Source of the DNA: Streptomyces guryensis | GTDB lineage: Bacteria > Actinomycetota > Actinomycetes > Streptomycetales > Streptomycetaceae | Assembly (NCBI RefSeq): GCF_021261325.1 | Contig: NZ_JAJSBI010000018.1 | Coordinates: 62,001 to 126,000 of the forward strand | Length of the DNA: 64,000 bases | Direction of reading: 5' to 3' | Shown here: positions 40,945 through 50,344 of the stretch, piece by piece | Numbering within the stretch: position 1 is the first letter of the stretch | Layout of the letters: each line of letters starts with the position of its first letter | Program-made: the position numbers and the translations under genes | Notes under the pieces: generated by a model | Database searches by the model: none | What the model was told of the DNA's origin: nothing | Seen by the model: the letters and a program-made list of their open reading frames with translations, nothing else

Positions 40945-42018
40945 CTACCTGCCGTAACCGGCTGCGGTGATGTTGGCCTGCACCGCGTTCTCCGTGGCGT
41001 CCGACGGATAGCCGGAGGTCATGACGCCTTCGTAGAAGGTGCCGGCGGATCCGTGGCTGTTGTCGCCGCCGATGCCGAGGATGATGGCTCCTTCCTTCCT
41101 CATCGGGTTGTAGCCGGCGACGTTGGGGCGGACCCCGTTGTAGAAGGTGGACAGGGAGCCGGACTGGGCGTTGCCGCCGCGGATGGCCCAGTGGTTGGGC
41201 CCGCCCTTGACGACCGCGGTGAGGTAACGGTGACTGATCGACGGGTCGTTGGCGTTGTACCGGGCGTTGACGCCGGAGAACAGGCCGTTTTCGAGGTCTG
41301 CCATGATCCAGGGACCGTTTCCGGTGCCGTAGCCCCAGACCTTGATGTTGCCGAAGTAGATGGCCTCCATGGTGCCGTTGCCGTTGTCCCGGCTGTTGGT
41401 CTCGGCGTTGCCGTAGTCGAAGCAGCAGCCGCCGTTGTAGTGCGTGCCGTCCAGGACGGCGTACATGCCCTCGGCCTGGTCGCCCTTGGCCACGCCGTTG
41501 GTGCTGTTGTTGCGGTATCCGGTGCCGGGGGCCACGTAGACGCCGTACGCCTTGTGTCCGGCGACCGTGATGGGTGCCGCGGTCGCGGCGGCCAGGTTGT
41601 CGTAGCCGCCCGCGGCCGGACCGGAGAAGCCTCCGGGGGGCGCCTGGGTGAGGCGGTTGTTGCGGCCGGACTGGTCGTAGATGACGGTGATCAGACAGCT
41701 GGTGCCGGCGCAGAAGGAGTCCTGCGCCGCGGCGTTGGCGACCCCGCCCGCGCCGAGGACGCCGATGTCGCGGGTGGCGTTGTCCCTGGCGCGGCGCACC
41801 TGGTAGAGAGGGCCGTTGTAGGAGGCGTACAACGCGCGGGTGGTGCTGTGGGCGGCCACGCAGGGGGTGCCGCCCGCGGCGTAGAGATCACAGGGCAGCG
41901 AGGTGGCGGCGGGTGCGGCCGGCGCGGCTGCGGTGAGCAGGCCCACGCTGAGCGCGGCGGCGGCGCCGGTGGCGAGCAGCGTGTGCCGCAGGGGACGTAA
42001 CCGTGGTCGGAAGGGCAT
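40945..42018 (-). CDS. Secreted alpha-L-arabinofuranosidase (GH54 catalytic domain)
   Basis: A 357-residue exported enzyme. An Ala-rich signal peptide ends near APAA-TSLPC, followed by the GH54/AbfB catalytic domain: LPCDLYAAGGTPCVAAHSTT, ITVIYDQSGRNNRLTQAPPG, MYAVLDGTHYNGGCCFDYGN (the vicinal disulfide characteristic of GH54) and EGVMTSGYPSDATENAVQAN. The usual C-terminal arabinose-binding domain (CBM42) is absent; the protein stops after the catalytic domain. It releases arabinose from arabinoxylan or arabinan side chains. It is monocistronic, with its own terminator. Confidence 0.85.
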   Translation of the reverse strand: MPFRPRLRPLRHTLLATGAAAALSVGLLTAAAPAAPAATSLPCDLYAAGGTPCVAAHSTTRALYASYNGPLYQVRRARDNATRDIGVLGAGGVANAAAQDSFCAGTSCLITVIYDQSGRNNRLTQAPPGGFSGPAAGGYDNLAAATAAPITVAGHKAYGVYVAPGTGYRNNSTNGVAKGDQAEGMYAVLDGTHYNGGCCFDYGNAETNSRDNGNGTMEAIYFGNIKVWGYGTGNGPWIMADLENGLFSGVNARYNANDPSISHRYLTAVVKGGPNHWAIRGGNAQSGSLSTFYNGVRPNVAGYNPMRKEGAIILGIGGDNSHGSAGTFYEGVMTSGYPSDATENAVQANITAAGYGR

Positions 42019-42183
42019 GAGCGGAGCTCCTTCGGGTGGGGGGTGTGGTCTCGCTCAGTGCCGGGGTCGAGGTCGTCGTCCGAGATGTCGAACGCCGATC
42101 GGGACTTCGGACTCTGAGGATGATAGGAACCCCGCCACAAACGTCAATCCCTGTCGCGTGATTCGCTGAAGTACCGAGGGCGA

Positions 42184-43125
42184 TCAGCGGTCGAGATGGG
42201 CGACGAGCAGGTCGGGGTCCTTGTTCGTGAGGTACGCCGCGCTCGGGACGTACACCGTGTGACCGTGGACCGCCACGGAGGTCGGAGTCTGGAGGCCGTC
42301 GGCCGCGGTGAGTACGGCGGTGTGGGTGCCGTCGGGGCGGACGAGGTCGACCTGGTTGTCGTCGCGGGCGGCGAGGAGAGTGTCCCCGCGGTCGGTGAAG
42401 GCGAAGTCGTCGATGGAAGGCATGCCGCCGGCGTGCACCTGGATCCTGCCCGCGGTGCCGCGCGCCGTGACCGGGATGCGCAGGACCGTGCCCTTGTCGA
42501 GGTTGGTGGCCCAGACGGCTCCGTTGTGGAGCTTCAGGCCGTTGGCTCCGGCGAAGGTGCTGGGTTCGAGCGCCTCACCGCGGGCCCAGACGGTGACCTT
42601 GCCGCCGCGCGTGGGGAGGCGGTAGATGACGCCGTGGACGGAGTCCGTGACGTAGAGCCTTTGCGTGTGCTGGTCGAGGGCGAGACCGTTGGGCAGCCCG
42701 TCGGCGGGCAGGGCGGCGATCCGGTGCGGACGGCCACCGGGGCGGAGTGCCCAGACGCCGGTGAGGTCGGCGGTGCCGGTGGCGTAGGTGACGTAGAGGG
42801 TGCCGTCGTCGGCGCGGGCGATGCCGCCGACGAAGGCCTTGCCCAGGTTGGGGGTGCTCGCCTTCGCGGGAGCGGGGAGCGAGGCCAGCACATGCGCGCG
42901 TCCGCCGGGGGCGACGCGGACGATCTGCCGGGCGAAGGAGAAGGTCAGGTACGCCGATCCGGTGCGGTCGACGGTGATGTTCTCGGGCTGCTGCGAGGCC
43001 GCCAGGCTGAAGCGGGCCGCGATGCGGGGCTGGGAGAGGGGCTCGCCGGCGGCGGTGGCGGTCGCCGCGAAGGCCAGCAGGGACGCGGCGGTCGCGAGGG
43101 CGGTGACGGAGGTGCGCAGGTGCAT
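42184..43125 (-). CDS. Secreted SMP-30-like beta-propeller protein
   Basis: A 313-residue exported protein. The signal peptide MHLRTSVTALATAASLLAFA ends near TAA-GEP. The mature part is a six-blade propeller of the SMP-30/gluconolactonase type: ENITVDRTGSAYLTFSFARQ, GLPNGLALDQHTQRLYVTDS, GANGLKLHNGAVWATNLDKG and SIDDFAFTDRGDTLLAARDD. The PNG and DSVHG positions match metal-site loops of the superfamily. Substrate unknown. A second secreted propeller gene lies upstream on the same strand, 167 bp away. Confidence 0.75.
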   Translation of the reverse strand: MHLRTSVTALATAASLLAFAATATAAGEPLSQPRIAARFSLAASQQPENITVDRTGSAYLTFSFARQIVRVAPGGRAHVLASLPAPAKASTPNLGKAFVGGIARADDGTLYVTYATGTADLTGVWALRPGGRPHRIAALPADGLPNGLALDQHTQRLYVTDSVHGVIYRLPTRGGKVTVWARGEALEPSTFAGANGLKLHNGAVWATNLDKGTVLRIPVTARGTAGRIQVHAGGMPSIDDFAFTDRGDTLLAARDDNQVDLVRPDGTHTAVLTAADGLQTPTSVAVHGHTVYVPSAAYLTNKDPDLLVAHLDR

Positions 43126-43292
43126 CGGTGGTTCTCCGGGTGTGTTATCGGTGACGGTCTGCTGCCGGCCCGTGGGGATGGCGGGCCGGCGGGGGAGCGA
43201 GGGGGCGTACTGTTCGCCGGCTCAGGGGGGCGACGACGAGCGAGTCGAGTGGGACGGCTTGGCCGCCTCGAAGGGCACCGCCGTCCTGGTCG

Positions 43293-44285
43293 CTATGCGC
43301 AGTGGACGCGCACCACGTCGAACGGCAGGTGCGGATCTGCCATCTGGAACTGGAAGTTGACGATCAGCAGGTCACGACCGTCGAAGGCCGCTGTGGACGG
43401 GCTGTGCATGCCGTGGCCGTGGACGGTCCGCACGAGGTGGGCCCGGGTGTAGTCGTGGCTCAGCTTCAGGACCGCGATCTGACCGTCGGGGTTGTCGAGT
43501 TCGGTGACGGCGGTGAGGGTGTTGCCGCGCAGCAGCAGGCCGTCGCCGGAGATGCCCTTGGCGCCGCCGAGGTCGATCGGGACGACCTGGTGGGTGCGGA
43601 GGTCGACGCGGTAGAAGGCGTAGTCGTTGTAGTCGGCGAGCAGGACGTAGCGGCCGTCGTGGGTGACGACCAGGCCGTTTCCGTTGAAGCCCGCGTTGTA
43701 GACCATCGGGGTGTGGTTCAGGTCCACGCCCACGCGCAGGGGCTGGTGGACGGTACTGCCGCGCAGCTCCGCGGCGGTGATGTGCCACAGGGCCGGGTGC
43801 GTGGAGTCGGAGATGTAGGCGTCGCCGTTCGGGGCGAGGGCCACGTCGTTGAGGAAGACGTCGGTCCGGCCGGTGTCGAACACATGGAGCAGGGCGCGGG
43901 TACGGGTGTCGTAGACGAAGACCTTGCCGGTGGCGCCGCCGGCGACGATGAGCCGTCCCGCGCCGTCGGTCTTCATGCCGGCGACGGAGACGCGTCCGTC
44001 CTGGCCGCCCGGCAGGAACACCCGGGTCGCGGGCTGACGGATGTCGCCGCGGTAGATGGTGCCGTCGCTGGTGCTGCCGACGTAGAAGTAGGGCTTGCCG
44101 TGCTGCCGGGCGATGCCCTCCGGGTAGGTCTTGTCCCCGGGGATCGAGTAGCTGGCGGGCAGCGGTGCGGGGTGGTGGGCTGTGTCACCGCCGGAGGCGG
44201 CGAGGGCCGGGGCTGCGGCGCCCAGGACGAGGAGCGAGGCCACCGCGACGGCCGCGGTGCGGGTACGGCTTGGACGTTCCGACAT
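43293..44285 (-). CDS. Secreted beta-propeller protein (SMP-30/LRE-like)
   Basis: A 330-residue exported propeller. The signal RTAAVAVASLLVLGAAAPAL ends near ALA-ASGG. Blades are visible as YPEGIARQHGKPYFYVGSTS, VSVAGMKTDGAGRLIVAGGA, FLNDVALAPNGDAYISDSTH and NGNGLVVTHDGRYVLLADYN. The C-terminus AFDGRDLLIVNFQFQMADPH ends with VVRVHCA. It is only distantly like its neighbour at 42184, so this is not a recent duplication. Such proteins bind or hydrolyse lactones or act as non-enzymatic scaffolds. No function is fixed. Confidence 0.7.
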   Translation of the reverse strand: MSERPSRTRTAAVAVASLLVLGAAAPALAASGGDTAHHPAPLPASYSIPGDKTYPEGIARQHGKPYFYVGSTSDGTIYRGDIRQPATRVFLPGGQDGRVSVAGMKTDGAGRLIVAGGATGKVFVYDTRTRALLHVFDTGRTDVFLNDVALAPNGDAYISDSTHPALWHITAAELRGSTVHQPLRVGVDLNHTPMVYNAGFNGNGLVVTHDGRYVLLADYNDYAFYRVDLRTHQVVPIDLGGAKGISGDGLLLRGNTLTAVTELDNPDGQIAVLKLSHDYTRAHLVRTVHGHGMHSPSTAAFDGRDLLIVNFQFQMADPHLPFDVVRVHCA

Positions 44286-44335
44286 GACAAGTCCTTCTGA
44301 ACGGGGGGAAGTCGACAGGCGAGGGCCGGGGGCTC

Positions 44336-45115
44336 TCAGTGCCCGGCGCCGAAGAGGGACCGGTTCGCGATGTCGATCAGGAACGGTCCGACGTAGGAGG
44401 GGTAGCGGTCCACGATCGCCTTCTTGTACGCGTCGCCGTCGTCGCCGAGCAGTTCGCGGGCGTCGGCGAGGTAGCGGCGCACCTCCTCGTAGATCTCGGG
44501 CCCGGTGGGCAGTCCGTGACCGGCGAGGATCGTGTCGTAGCCGGGGTCGGCGGCCAGCGCGTCGACGGCCTGCTGCCAGCCGGTGATGTCGTTGTTGCCG
44601 AGGTAGAGGTGGACGTCGTTGTAGACCAGGTCCTGGGCGATCACCACGCCCTGCTGGGGCAGCTTGATCAGCAGTTCGTCGGCGGCCTCACCGCCGGACA
44701 CGGCCTTGAAGACGAACGGGACGCCGTCGATGACCTCGGTTCCGGAGACGATGTCCACGGTCGGAGTGAAGTCGGCCACCGGGATGATCAGGCCCGTCGG
44801 CAGTTGGCTGTCGCCGCGCGCGGTGATCTGCTCGCGTACCTCGGCCAGGGCGTGGACGGGCACGCCGAAGCGGGCGGCGCCGTTGTAGTGGTCCGGGTGC
44901 GCGTGGGTGACGATCAGGCGGTCCAGCGGCTTGCCGAGCCCCTTGGCGTAGGCGACGACCTCGTCGGCGTAGGCGGGAAGCAGCTGGGCGTCGACCGCGA
45001 CGAGCCGCGCCGGGGTCTCGATCAGCTGGGTGGTGGCGTGGAAGGTGTCGGCCGAAGACATGTAGCTGTGGATGCGGACCGCGCCCTTGTCGAGGACCGT
45101 GACCGTGCCGTTCAT
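44336..45115 (-). CDS. MBL-fold metallo-hydrolase
   Basis: A 259-residue metallo-beta-lactamase fold hydrolase. The zinc-binding site is IVTHAHPDHYNGA (HxHxDH), with the later ligands in VVIAQDLVYND (Asp) and ILAGHGLPTGPE (His). No signal peptide, so cytosolic. AAGGAG lies 7 nt before ATG 45113-45115. It is divergent from an AraC gene that probably regulates it. Relatives include lactonases and glyoxalase II-like hydrolases; the substrate is open. Confidence 0.8.
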   Translation of the reverse strand: MNGTVTVLDKGAVRIHSYMSSADTFHATTQLIETPARLVAVDAQLLPAYADEVVAYAKGLGKPLDRLIVTHAHPDHYNGAARFGVPVHALAEVREQITARGDSQLPTGLIIPVADFTPTVDIVSGTEVIDGVPFVFKAVSGGEAADELLIKLPQQGVVIAQDLVYNDVHLYLGNNDITGWQQAVDALAADPGYDTILAGHGLPTGPEIYEEVRRYLADARELLGDDGDAYKKAIVDRYPSYVGPFLIDIANRSLFGAGH

Positions 45116-45242
45116 GGGGTGCTCCTTGCGGTGAAGGCGGCCTATCGCCGCCTCGGTGACCACCACTCTCGCTGCGAAACCGCAGGCAGACGAGATACGC
45201 TGAAGACCGGGCATGGTAAATCGAGGACATTCGGAGATCGCG

Positions 45243-46163
45243 ATGCTTTCCGCGGATCATGACGGCGGGGACCCCTCACAGGGCGACGCCATCCTCCGGC
45301 TCGACTTCAGACCGCCCACCGAGCACGTCCCCGGCTTCGAGATCATCGACCTGGCGACCCTGCACGAGCGGCGCAGGCGGCGGGGTCGGCGGTCCGACCT
45401 GGTGCACCGGGTCGACTTCCACACCCTCACCCTGATCACCGAGGGCAGCGGGGAGCACGCCATCGACTTCGTGACCTATCCGTGCCGCCCCGGCACGCTG
45501 CTGTGGGTCCGGCCCGGTCAGGTGCAGAGCTTCGTGCGGCCGGGCACCGCGGGCGGCACGCATCTGCTGTTCACTCCGGCCTTCCCGCCGCACACCAGCA
45601 GCGCCGACCGGTTGGTCAAGGAGTGGTACGGGCCGGGGTGCCGGCAGCTGGGAGCGCGTCCCGAGTACGCCGTACTGTCCACCCTGCTGGGGCAGCTGCG
45701 GGCGGAGTACGGCCGACCGCAGCAGGAGGTGTCCGCGGAGATCCTGCAACTCCTGCTCGCCACCGTGCTGTTGCAGATCCACCGGCTGCCGCACCCCGAG
45801 GGCGGGGGCGACCCGTACGCCGGCGGCGAGGCCTACGCCCGCTTCCGCGCCGAACTGGAGCGCTCCTACGCCACCACGCGCCGCGCCGCCGACTACGCCC
45901 ACCGCCTCGGCTACACCGTCAAGACCCTCACCCGCGCCTGCGTGGCCGCCACCGGACAGCCGGTCAAACAGGTCATCGACGGACGGGTCGGCCTGGAAGC
46001 GCAACGCCTGCTCGCCCACACCGGCGAACCGGTGGCGACCATCGCCCGCCGACTCGGTTTCGTGGAACCCACCAACTTCGGCAAGTTCTTCACCCGCCAC
46101 ACGGGAATGACTCCGGGCGCCTTCCGTCAGACCCAGCAGGGCGATCGGACGCTCAAGCCCTGA
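45243..46163 (+). CDS. AraC-family transcriptional regulator
   Basis: A 306-residue AraC protein. The N-terminal cupin sensor includes FHTLTLITEGSGEHAIDFVT and PCRPGTLLWVRPGQVQSFV. The C-terminal double helix-turn-helix starts SYATTRRAADYAHRLGYTVK and ends VATIARRLGFVEPTNFGKFF with RHTGMTPGAFR. I take ATG 45243 because GGAG lies 6 nt before it; ATG 45213 is an alternative. It is divergent from the MBL hydrolase gene, 127 bp apart, which is its likely target. Confidence 0.85.
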   Translation: MLSADHDGGDPSQGDAILRLDFRPPTEHVPGFEIIDLATLHERRRRRGRRSDLVHRVDFHTLTLITEGSGEHAIDFVTYPCRPGTLLWVRPGQVQSFVRPGTAGGTHLLFTPAFPPHTSSADRLVKEWYGPGCRQLGARPEYAVLSTLLGQLRAEYGRPQQEVSAEILQLLLATVLLQIHRLPHPEGGGDPYAGGEAYARFRAELERSYATTRRAADYAHRLGYTVKTLTRACVAATGQPVKQVIDGRVGLEAQRLLAHTGEPVATIARRLGFVEPTNFGKFFTRHTGMTPGAFRQTQQGDRTLKP

Positions 46164-46229
46164 TCGCGCCGACGAAGATCAGGCGAGTCCGTCCACTGCA
46201 CGGGCCGCGCTTGGCGGACACTGGATGTC

Positions 46230-47255
46230 ATGACGCGCAAGCCCGGCCATCCGTCCCGTCGCGCCGTGCTGCTGGGCGCGACCGGCGGTCTCGTCGGCGT
46301 GGCGGCCTGCTCCGGCGGCTCCTCGCACACCGCCCCGTCGCAGTCGACCACCGCCCGTTCCGGGGCGGCCTCCGCCGCTTCCGGGTCGGACACGGCGTCC
46401 CCGCCCACCACGCAGGCCGCCACCCTGCCGCGCACCACGCCGTGGCGCCCCACCTCGGCCGAGATCACTCCGGCCGCCAAACTCCGTGCCGTTCAGGTCG
46501 TCGAGGCGATCGGGGCGTGGCCGGAGGGCAAGGCCGGCGCGGCCGCGGCAAAGGCCCGGGTGGCCGCGCTCCGGCTGCCGACCGGCCTCGTCGACGAGGC
46601 CGGCCCGCTGTTGCCGGACGCGGACGCGGCCGCGCTGCAGGTGGTCGACGCCCAGTACGGCGGCATCCTCACCGACTCCGCGAGCGTTCTCGTCGTATGC
46701 CGTCAGTGGACCCGCCGCGCCGGCACGGTGAGCGCCGGCGGCACGACGGTCGACGTACGGCTGACCCGCGCGGCCTCCGGCTGGACGGTGACCGCTCTGC
46801 ACCCGGCCCGGCCGGGAGCCGCCGCGTCGGCGCTGCCCGTCCGCGCCCGGGAGGTCCTGTCCGACTCCCGTGTCGAACTGCCGCCCGCCGCACAGGCCGA
46901 CCTGCGCAGCGGGCGCGTCCACGACAGTGTTCTCGCGGCGCTGCTGCGTCTGGCGGGCAGCTACCGGATGTACGTCAGCGTCGTGCGCTCCGGCCACCCC
47001 CTCGACGTCTTCGGCACCAGCCGCCCCAGCGACCATCCGCTCGGGCGGGCCTTCGACGTATGGCAGATCGACGGTCACGCGGTGGTCGATCCGGCCACTT
47101 CCCGCAGTCTGATCGAGCGCTTCATGCGGGACGCGGCAGCGGCCGGTTCCTACAACGTCGGCGGCCCCGTGCTCTTGTCGGGCGGTGCCGCCGCCAACCA
47201 GTTCTTCAGCGACGACACCCACCACGACCACGTGCACATCGGCTTCGACCGCTGA
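46230..47255 (+). CDS. Secreted M15-like (D-Ala-D-Ala carboxypeptidase-type) lipoprotein
   Basis: A 341-residue exported protein. The N-terminus HPSRRAVLLGATGGLVGVAA followed by Cys is a Tat-like lipoprotein signal, then a Ser/Thr/Ala linker. The C-terminal domain has the zinc pattern of M15/VanY peptidases: SRPSDHPLGRAFDVWQID (SxHxxGxAxD) and THHDHVHIGFDR (the HxH ligand). The middle part (about 80-220) is unassigned and helical. The likely role is trimming peptidoglycan stem peptides outside the membrane. Catalysis is plausible but the general base Glu was not identified with certainty. Confidence 0.7.
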   Translation: MTRKPGHPSRRAVLLGATGGLVGVAACSGGSSHTAPSQSTTARSGAASAASGSDTASPPTTQAATLPRTTPWRPTSAEITPAAKLRAVQVVEAIGAWPEGKAGAAAAKARVAALRLPTGLVDEAGPLLPDADAAALQVVDAQYGGILTDSASVLVVCRQWTRRAGTVSAGGTTVDVRLTRAASGWTVTALHPARPGAAASALPVRAREVLSDSRVELPPAAQADLRSGRVHDSVLAALLRLAGSYRMYVSVVRSGHPLDVFGTSRPSDHPLGRAFDVWQIDGHAVVDPATSRSLIERFMRDAAAAGSYNVGGPVLLSGGAAANQFFSDDTHHDHVHIGFDR

Positions 47256-47296
47256 CCTTGTCCGAATCGCTTCCGTTCAGGTGACCGACTGCGGCG

Positions 47297-47941
47297 TCAC
47301 AGCCCGTCGCGCACCATGGCGGCGACGATCCGGACGTGGCGGTCGGCCGCCGTGTTCGAGAACTCGTTCTCGTAGTTGAGTCCGTAGGGCCAGAAGTGGC
47401 CACCGCCGGTGGACAGCGTGGCGCCCGAGCCGTCGAACTGCTTGACGAGGGCGGTGGCCTGCGCGCCGTGCCACGTCCCGCCGCTCGCCAGGGTGTTCCA
47501 GCTGGCGTTGGTGCCCACGCCGATGGTGTGGGCTATCTCGTGCAGGGCGGTCCGCTCGGTCATGTAACTGCGGTTGCTGCCGAAACGGATGGTTCCGTTG
47601 TTGCTGCCGTCGGCGGTGGAAACGCTCGGGTCATAGCGGACGGTGATGCTCTTGCCGAGGTCGCTGAGGTTGTTGTAGCGGGCCACCGCGGCGTTCATGG
47701 CCTTGGTGATCAGGTCGTACGCCGTCTGCTGGTCCTGGGTGGGGTTGCCCGCCCGTTCCAGGGACCAGGTGATGGTGGCCGCGGCCGCCTGTTCCCGGGC
47801 GACCGGTGCCGGCTGCTGCGGAGTCGCCTGGGCTATGCCCGGTCCCGCGAGCAGGGCGGCCGCCAGCGCGGCGGCGGCCAGTTTGCCGCGCCGGGAGATG
47901 ACCGTTCGGTCAGTGCGCTCCTGGGTGCGTCGTGGACTCAT
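47297..47941 (-). CDS. Secreted zinc-metalloprotease-like protein (HExxH)
   Basis: A 214-residue exported protein: signal peptide KLAAAALAAALLAGPGIAQA, a short Gln/Ala-rich pro-region, then a domain with TALHEIAHTIGVGTNASW. HExxHxxG is a zinc-peptidase motif; a His in GGGHFWPYGLNYENEF may be the third ligand. AGGAGG lies 7 nt before ATG 47939-47941. It resembles small streptomycete secreted proteases but lacks the HETGHVLGLPD form of snapalysin. It is convergent with the M15-like gene. Confidence 0.7.
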   Translation of the reverse strand: MSPRRTQERTDRTVISRRGKLAAAALAAALLAGPGIAQATPQQPAPVAREQAAAATITWSLERAGNPTQDQQTAYDLITKAMNAAVARYNNLSDLGKSITVRYDPSVSTADGSNNGTIRFGSNRSYMTERTALHEIAHTIGVGTNASWNTLASGGTWHGAQATALVKQFDGSGATLSTGGGHFWPYGLNYENEFSNTAADRHVRIVAAMVRDGL

Positions 47942-48160
47942 GTGGGGGCCTCCTGTGTGGGGGGTTTGCCGTCGTGTGTGGGGTGACGGACGAGGCAAGA
48001 GGGCATGGGGGAGCGCCCCGACAACGGGTGCCTCGGTCAAGGGCGCATGGTCGTTTCGGCTGTGGGGCGTCGTGTGGCGAGAGTGTCGATCGGGGTGTGG
48101 TGCAACGTCAAGAGGTGTCGAACGATGTCCTGCCGGCCGAACCAACTGCTCCGGATGACG

Positions 48161-48206
48161 CCAACGGGCGCCATCGAACCCCGAGTTGGAGGATGGCGCC
48201 CGTTGG
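48161..48206 (-). terminator. Strong terminator of the aldo/keto reductase gene
   Basis: A perfect 15-bp stem: CCAACGGGCGCCATC (48161-48175) with GATGGCGCCCGTTGG (48192-48206), 16-nt loop, directly past the minus-strand stop at 48215. Confidence 0.85.
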
Positions 48207-48214
48207 CGACTGCG

Positions 48215-49219
48215 CTACCAGGTGGGCATGAAGGCCGCCGGGTAGCGGGACCCGGCCGAGCCGTGCGGGAGGATCTCCTGGATGCGTGCGAGGTCCTCGG
48301 CGGTGAGGGTGACGTGCGCGGCGGCGACGTTCTCCGCCAGGCGCTGGGGGCTGCGGGTGCCCGGGATCGGGACGATGTCGTCGCCCTGGGCCAGCAGCCA
48401 GGCGAGGGCGAGCTGGGTCACCGCGATGCCCTTGCTCTCCGCGAGGGCCGTCAACTCGCGTACGGCGGCGAGGTTCTTCTCGTAGTTGCCGGGCTGCCAG
48501 CGCTCGTCCCAGCTGCGCATGTCGTCGGCCGGGTACTCGGCGGCCGACTTCACCGCACCGGTGAGGAAGCCGCGGCCCAGCGGGGAGTACGGCACGAAAC
48601 CGATGCCCAACTCGCGGACGACCGGGAGCACTTCGGCCTCTACGGCCCGCTCGAACACGGAGTACTCGGTCTGCAGCACGGACACCGGGTGGACGGCGTG
48701 CGCGCGGCGGATGATGTCGGGGCCGGCCTCGCTCAGCCCGAAGTAGCGCACCTTGCCTTCGGCGATCAGTTCGCCGACCGTGCCGGCCACGTCCTCGATG
48801 GGGACGTCCGGGTCGACGCGGTGCTGGTAGAGCACGTCGATGTGGTCGGTGCCCAGGTGGCGCAGGCTGTTCTCGGTGACCTCGCGGATGTGCTCGGGAC
48901 GGCTGTCGAGGGCGCCCATCCTGGCGGGGTCGCTCAGGTCGAAGCCGAACTTGGTGGCGAGGACGACGTCGTCGCGGACGTCCTTCAGGGCGCGGCCGAG
49001 CAGCTGCTCGTTGCTGCCTGTTCCCATGCCGTACAGCTCGGCGGTGTCGAAGAGGGTGACGCCGAGCTCGTACGCACGGCGGATGGTGGCGGCGCCGCCC
49101 TCTTCGTCCGCGGCGCCGTACGCCATGGTCATGCCCATCGTGCCCAGGCCGACGGCGGCGACCTCCAGACCCTGGGTGCCGAGGGTGCGGTGCGGGAGCG
49201 TGTTGTCGTGCTGTGTCAT
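48215..49219 (-). CDS. Aldo/keto reductase
   Basis: A 334-residue (beta/alpha)8 NADPH-dependent reductase of the YakC/AKR13 type. The catalytic tetrad is visible: Asp and Tyr in LFDTAELYGMG, Lys in VLATKFGFDL and His in DVLYQHRVDPD. Cofactor-site stretches PYSPLGRGFLTG and IPGTRSPQRLAENVAAA follow. ATG 49217-49219 gives the normal start (TLGTQGLEVAAVGLGTMGMT). It is divergent from an AraC gene, a frequent streptomycete pairing in which the regulator controls the reductase. Confidence 0.88.
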   Translation of the reverse strand: MTQHDNTLPHRTLGTQGLEVAAVGLGTMGMTMAYGAADEEGGAATIRRAYELGVTLFDTAELYGMGTGSNEQLLGRALKDVRDDVVLATKFGFDLSDPARMGALDSRPEHIREVTENSLRHLGTDHIDVLYQHRVDPDVPIEDVAGTVGELIAEGKVRYFGLSEAGPDIIRRAHAVHPVSVLQTEYSVFERAVEAEVLPVVRELGIGFVPYSPLGRGFLTGAVKSAAEYPADDMRSWDERWQPGNYEKNLAAVRELTALAESKGIAVTQLALAWLLAQGDDIVPIPGTRSPQRLAENVAAAHVTLTAEDLARIQEILPHGSAGSRYPAAFMPTW

Positions 49220-49308
49220 GCCGTCGACGCTAGGGGCGCCGCGCGGGGAGATCATGGGGCGCCGGTCGCATAGTATTGCCTGATTCTCTCACTCAAAGGG
49301 TGTGCCTC

Positions 49309-50223
49309 ATGCTGGACGGGATGACCGAGGCCATCGGGCGGCACTGTCAGGGGCTGTGGTCCGAGACCGCCGTGCCCAGGATGTCCCTGGTAGCGCTCGA
49401 CGAGCTGATCGAGCCCATCGAGGTGATGTACGAGCCCATGATCTGCTTCATCGCCGACGGCGCCAAGCGCACCGCGGTGGGTGAGTGGAGCTGGGTCACA
49501 CCGCCTGGCGAGATGGCCCTGTTCACCCTCGACCTGCCGGTCACCGCCGCCTTCGAGAAGGTGCCCTACCGGGCCGCGGTCATGCGGCTCGACGCCGAGG
49601 TGCTCGCCGCCGTACAGCTGGAACTGGACGAGGCGGGCCCGCCGTCGCCGCCGGCCGCCGCCGCGGCGGTCACCGCACCGATGGCGCCGGAACTCGTCGA
49701 CGCGATCACCCGCTGGATCCGCCTCCTCGACACACCGGAGGACACGCGCCCCCTGGCGCCCCGCATCGAGAGCGAGATCCTCTACCGGCTGCTGCGCAGC
49801 CCGCTCGGCCCCGTGCTGCGCCACTGGTCCCTGGCCGACTCCGCCGCCGCCCGCATCCGCACCGTGGCCCGCTGGATCTGCGACCACTACACCGAACCGC
49901 TCGGCATCGACGAGATCGCCGAGATGGCCCGGATGAGCCCGGCCACCCTGCACCGCCACTTCAAGGCGGCCACCGGCATGAGCCCGATGAGGTTCCAGAA
50001 GCACCTGCGGCTGCGGGAGGCGCGACGGCGCCTGTTCGCGGGCGATGTGACGGCGGCCCAGGTCGCCCAGGCGGTCGGATACGTCAGCGCGACCCAGTTC
50101 AACCGCGAGTACCGAAGCGCCTACGGACTGCCGCCCGGCCAGGACGCGGCACGCCTGCGCGCCCGCCTCAGCGAAGCCGGGCAGGTTCCGGTGCTGCTCG
50201 ACGGGGCCGGGGTGAAACCGTGA
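49309..50223 (+). CDS. AraC-family regulator with CuxA-like N-terminal domain
   Basis: A 304-residue AraC regulator of the AraC_N type. The N-terminal sensor reads PIEVMYEPMICFIADGAKRT and ALFTLDLPVTAAFEKVPYRA. The C-terminal double helix-turn-helix reads LGIDEIAEMARMSPATLHRH and AAQVAQAVGYVSATQFNREY. ATG 49309 has AAAGGG 8 nt upstream; the earlier TTG 49276 is less likely. It shares an 89-bp divergent spacer with the aldo/keto reductase gene. Confidence 0.85.
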   Translation: MLDGMTEAIGRHCQGLWSETAVPRMSLVALDELIEPIEVMYEPMICFIADGAKRTAVGEWSWVTPPGEMALFTLDLPVTAAFEKVPYRAAVMRLDAEVLAAVQLELDEAGPPSPPAAAAAVTAPMAPELVDAITRWIRLLDTPEDTRPLAPRIESEILYRLLRSPLGPVLRHWSLADSAAARIRTVARWICDHYTEPLGIDEIAEMARMSPATLHRHFKAATGMSPMRFQKHLRLREARRRLFAGDVTAAQVAQAVGYVSATQFNREYRSAYGLPPGQDAARLRARLSEAGQVPVLLDGAGVKP

Positions 50224-50344
50224 CGGGCACAGCCCGGCGAGTGACACAGGGGACGAAGGCACCCATCAGCCCAAAAAACGCTTGGACGCCGTGGGTGCCG
50301 TCGCGGGACACTCCCATCCCGCCGCTCAACCACACGGGATCGGG

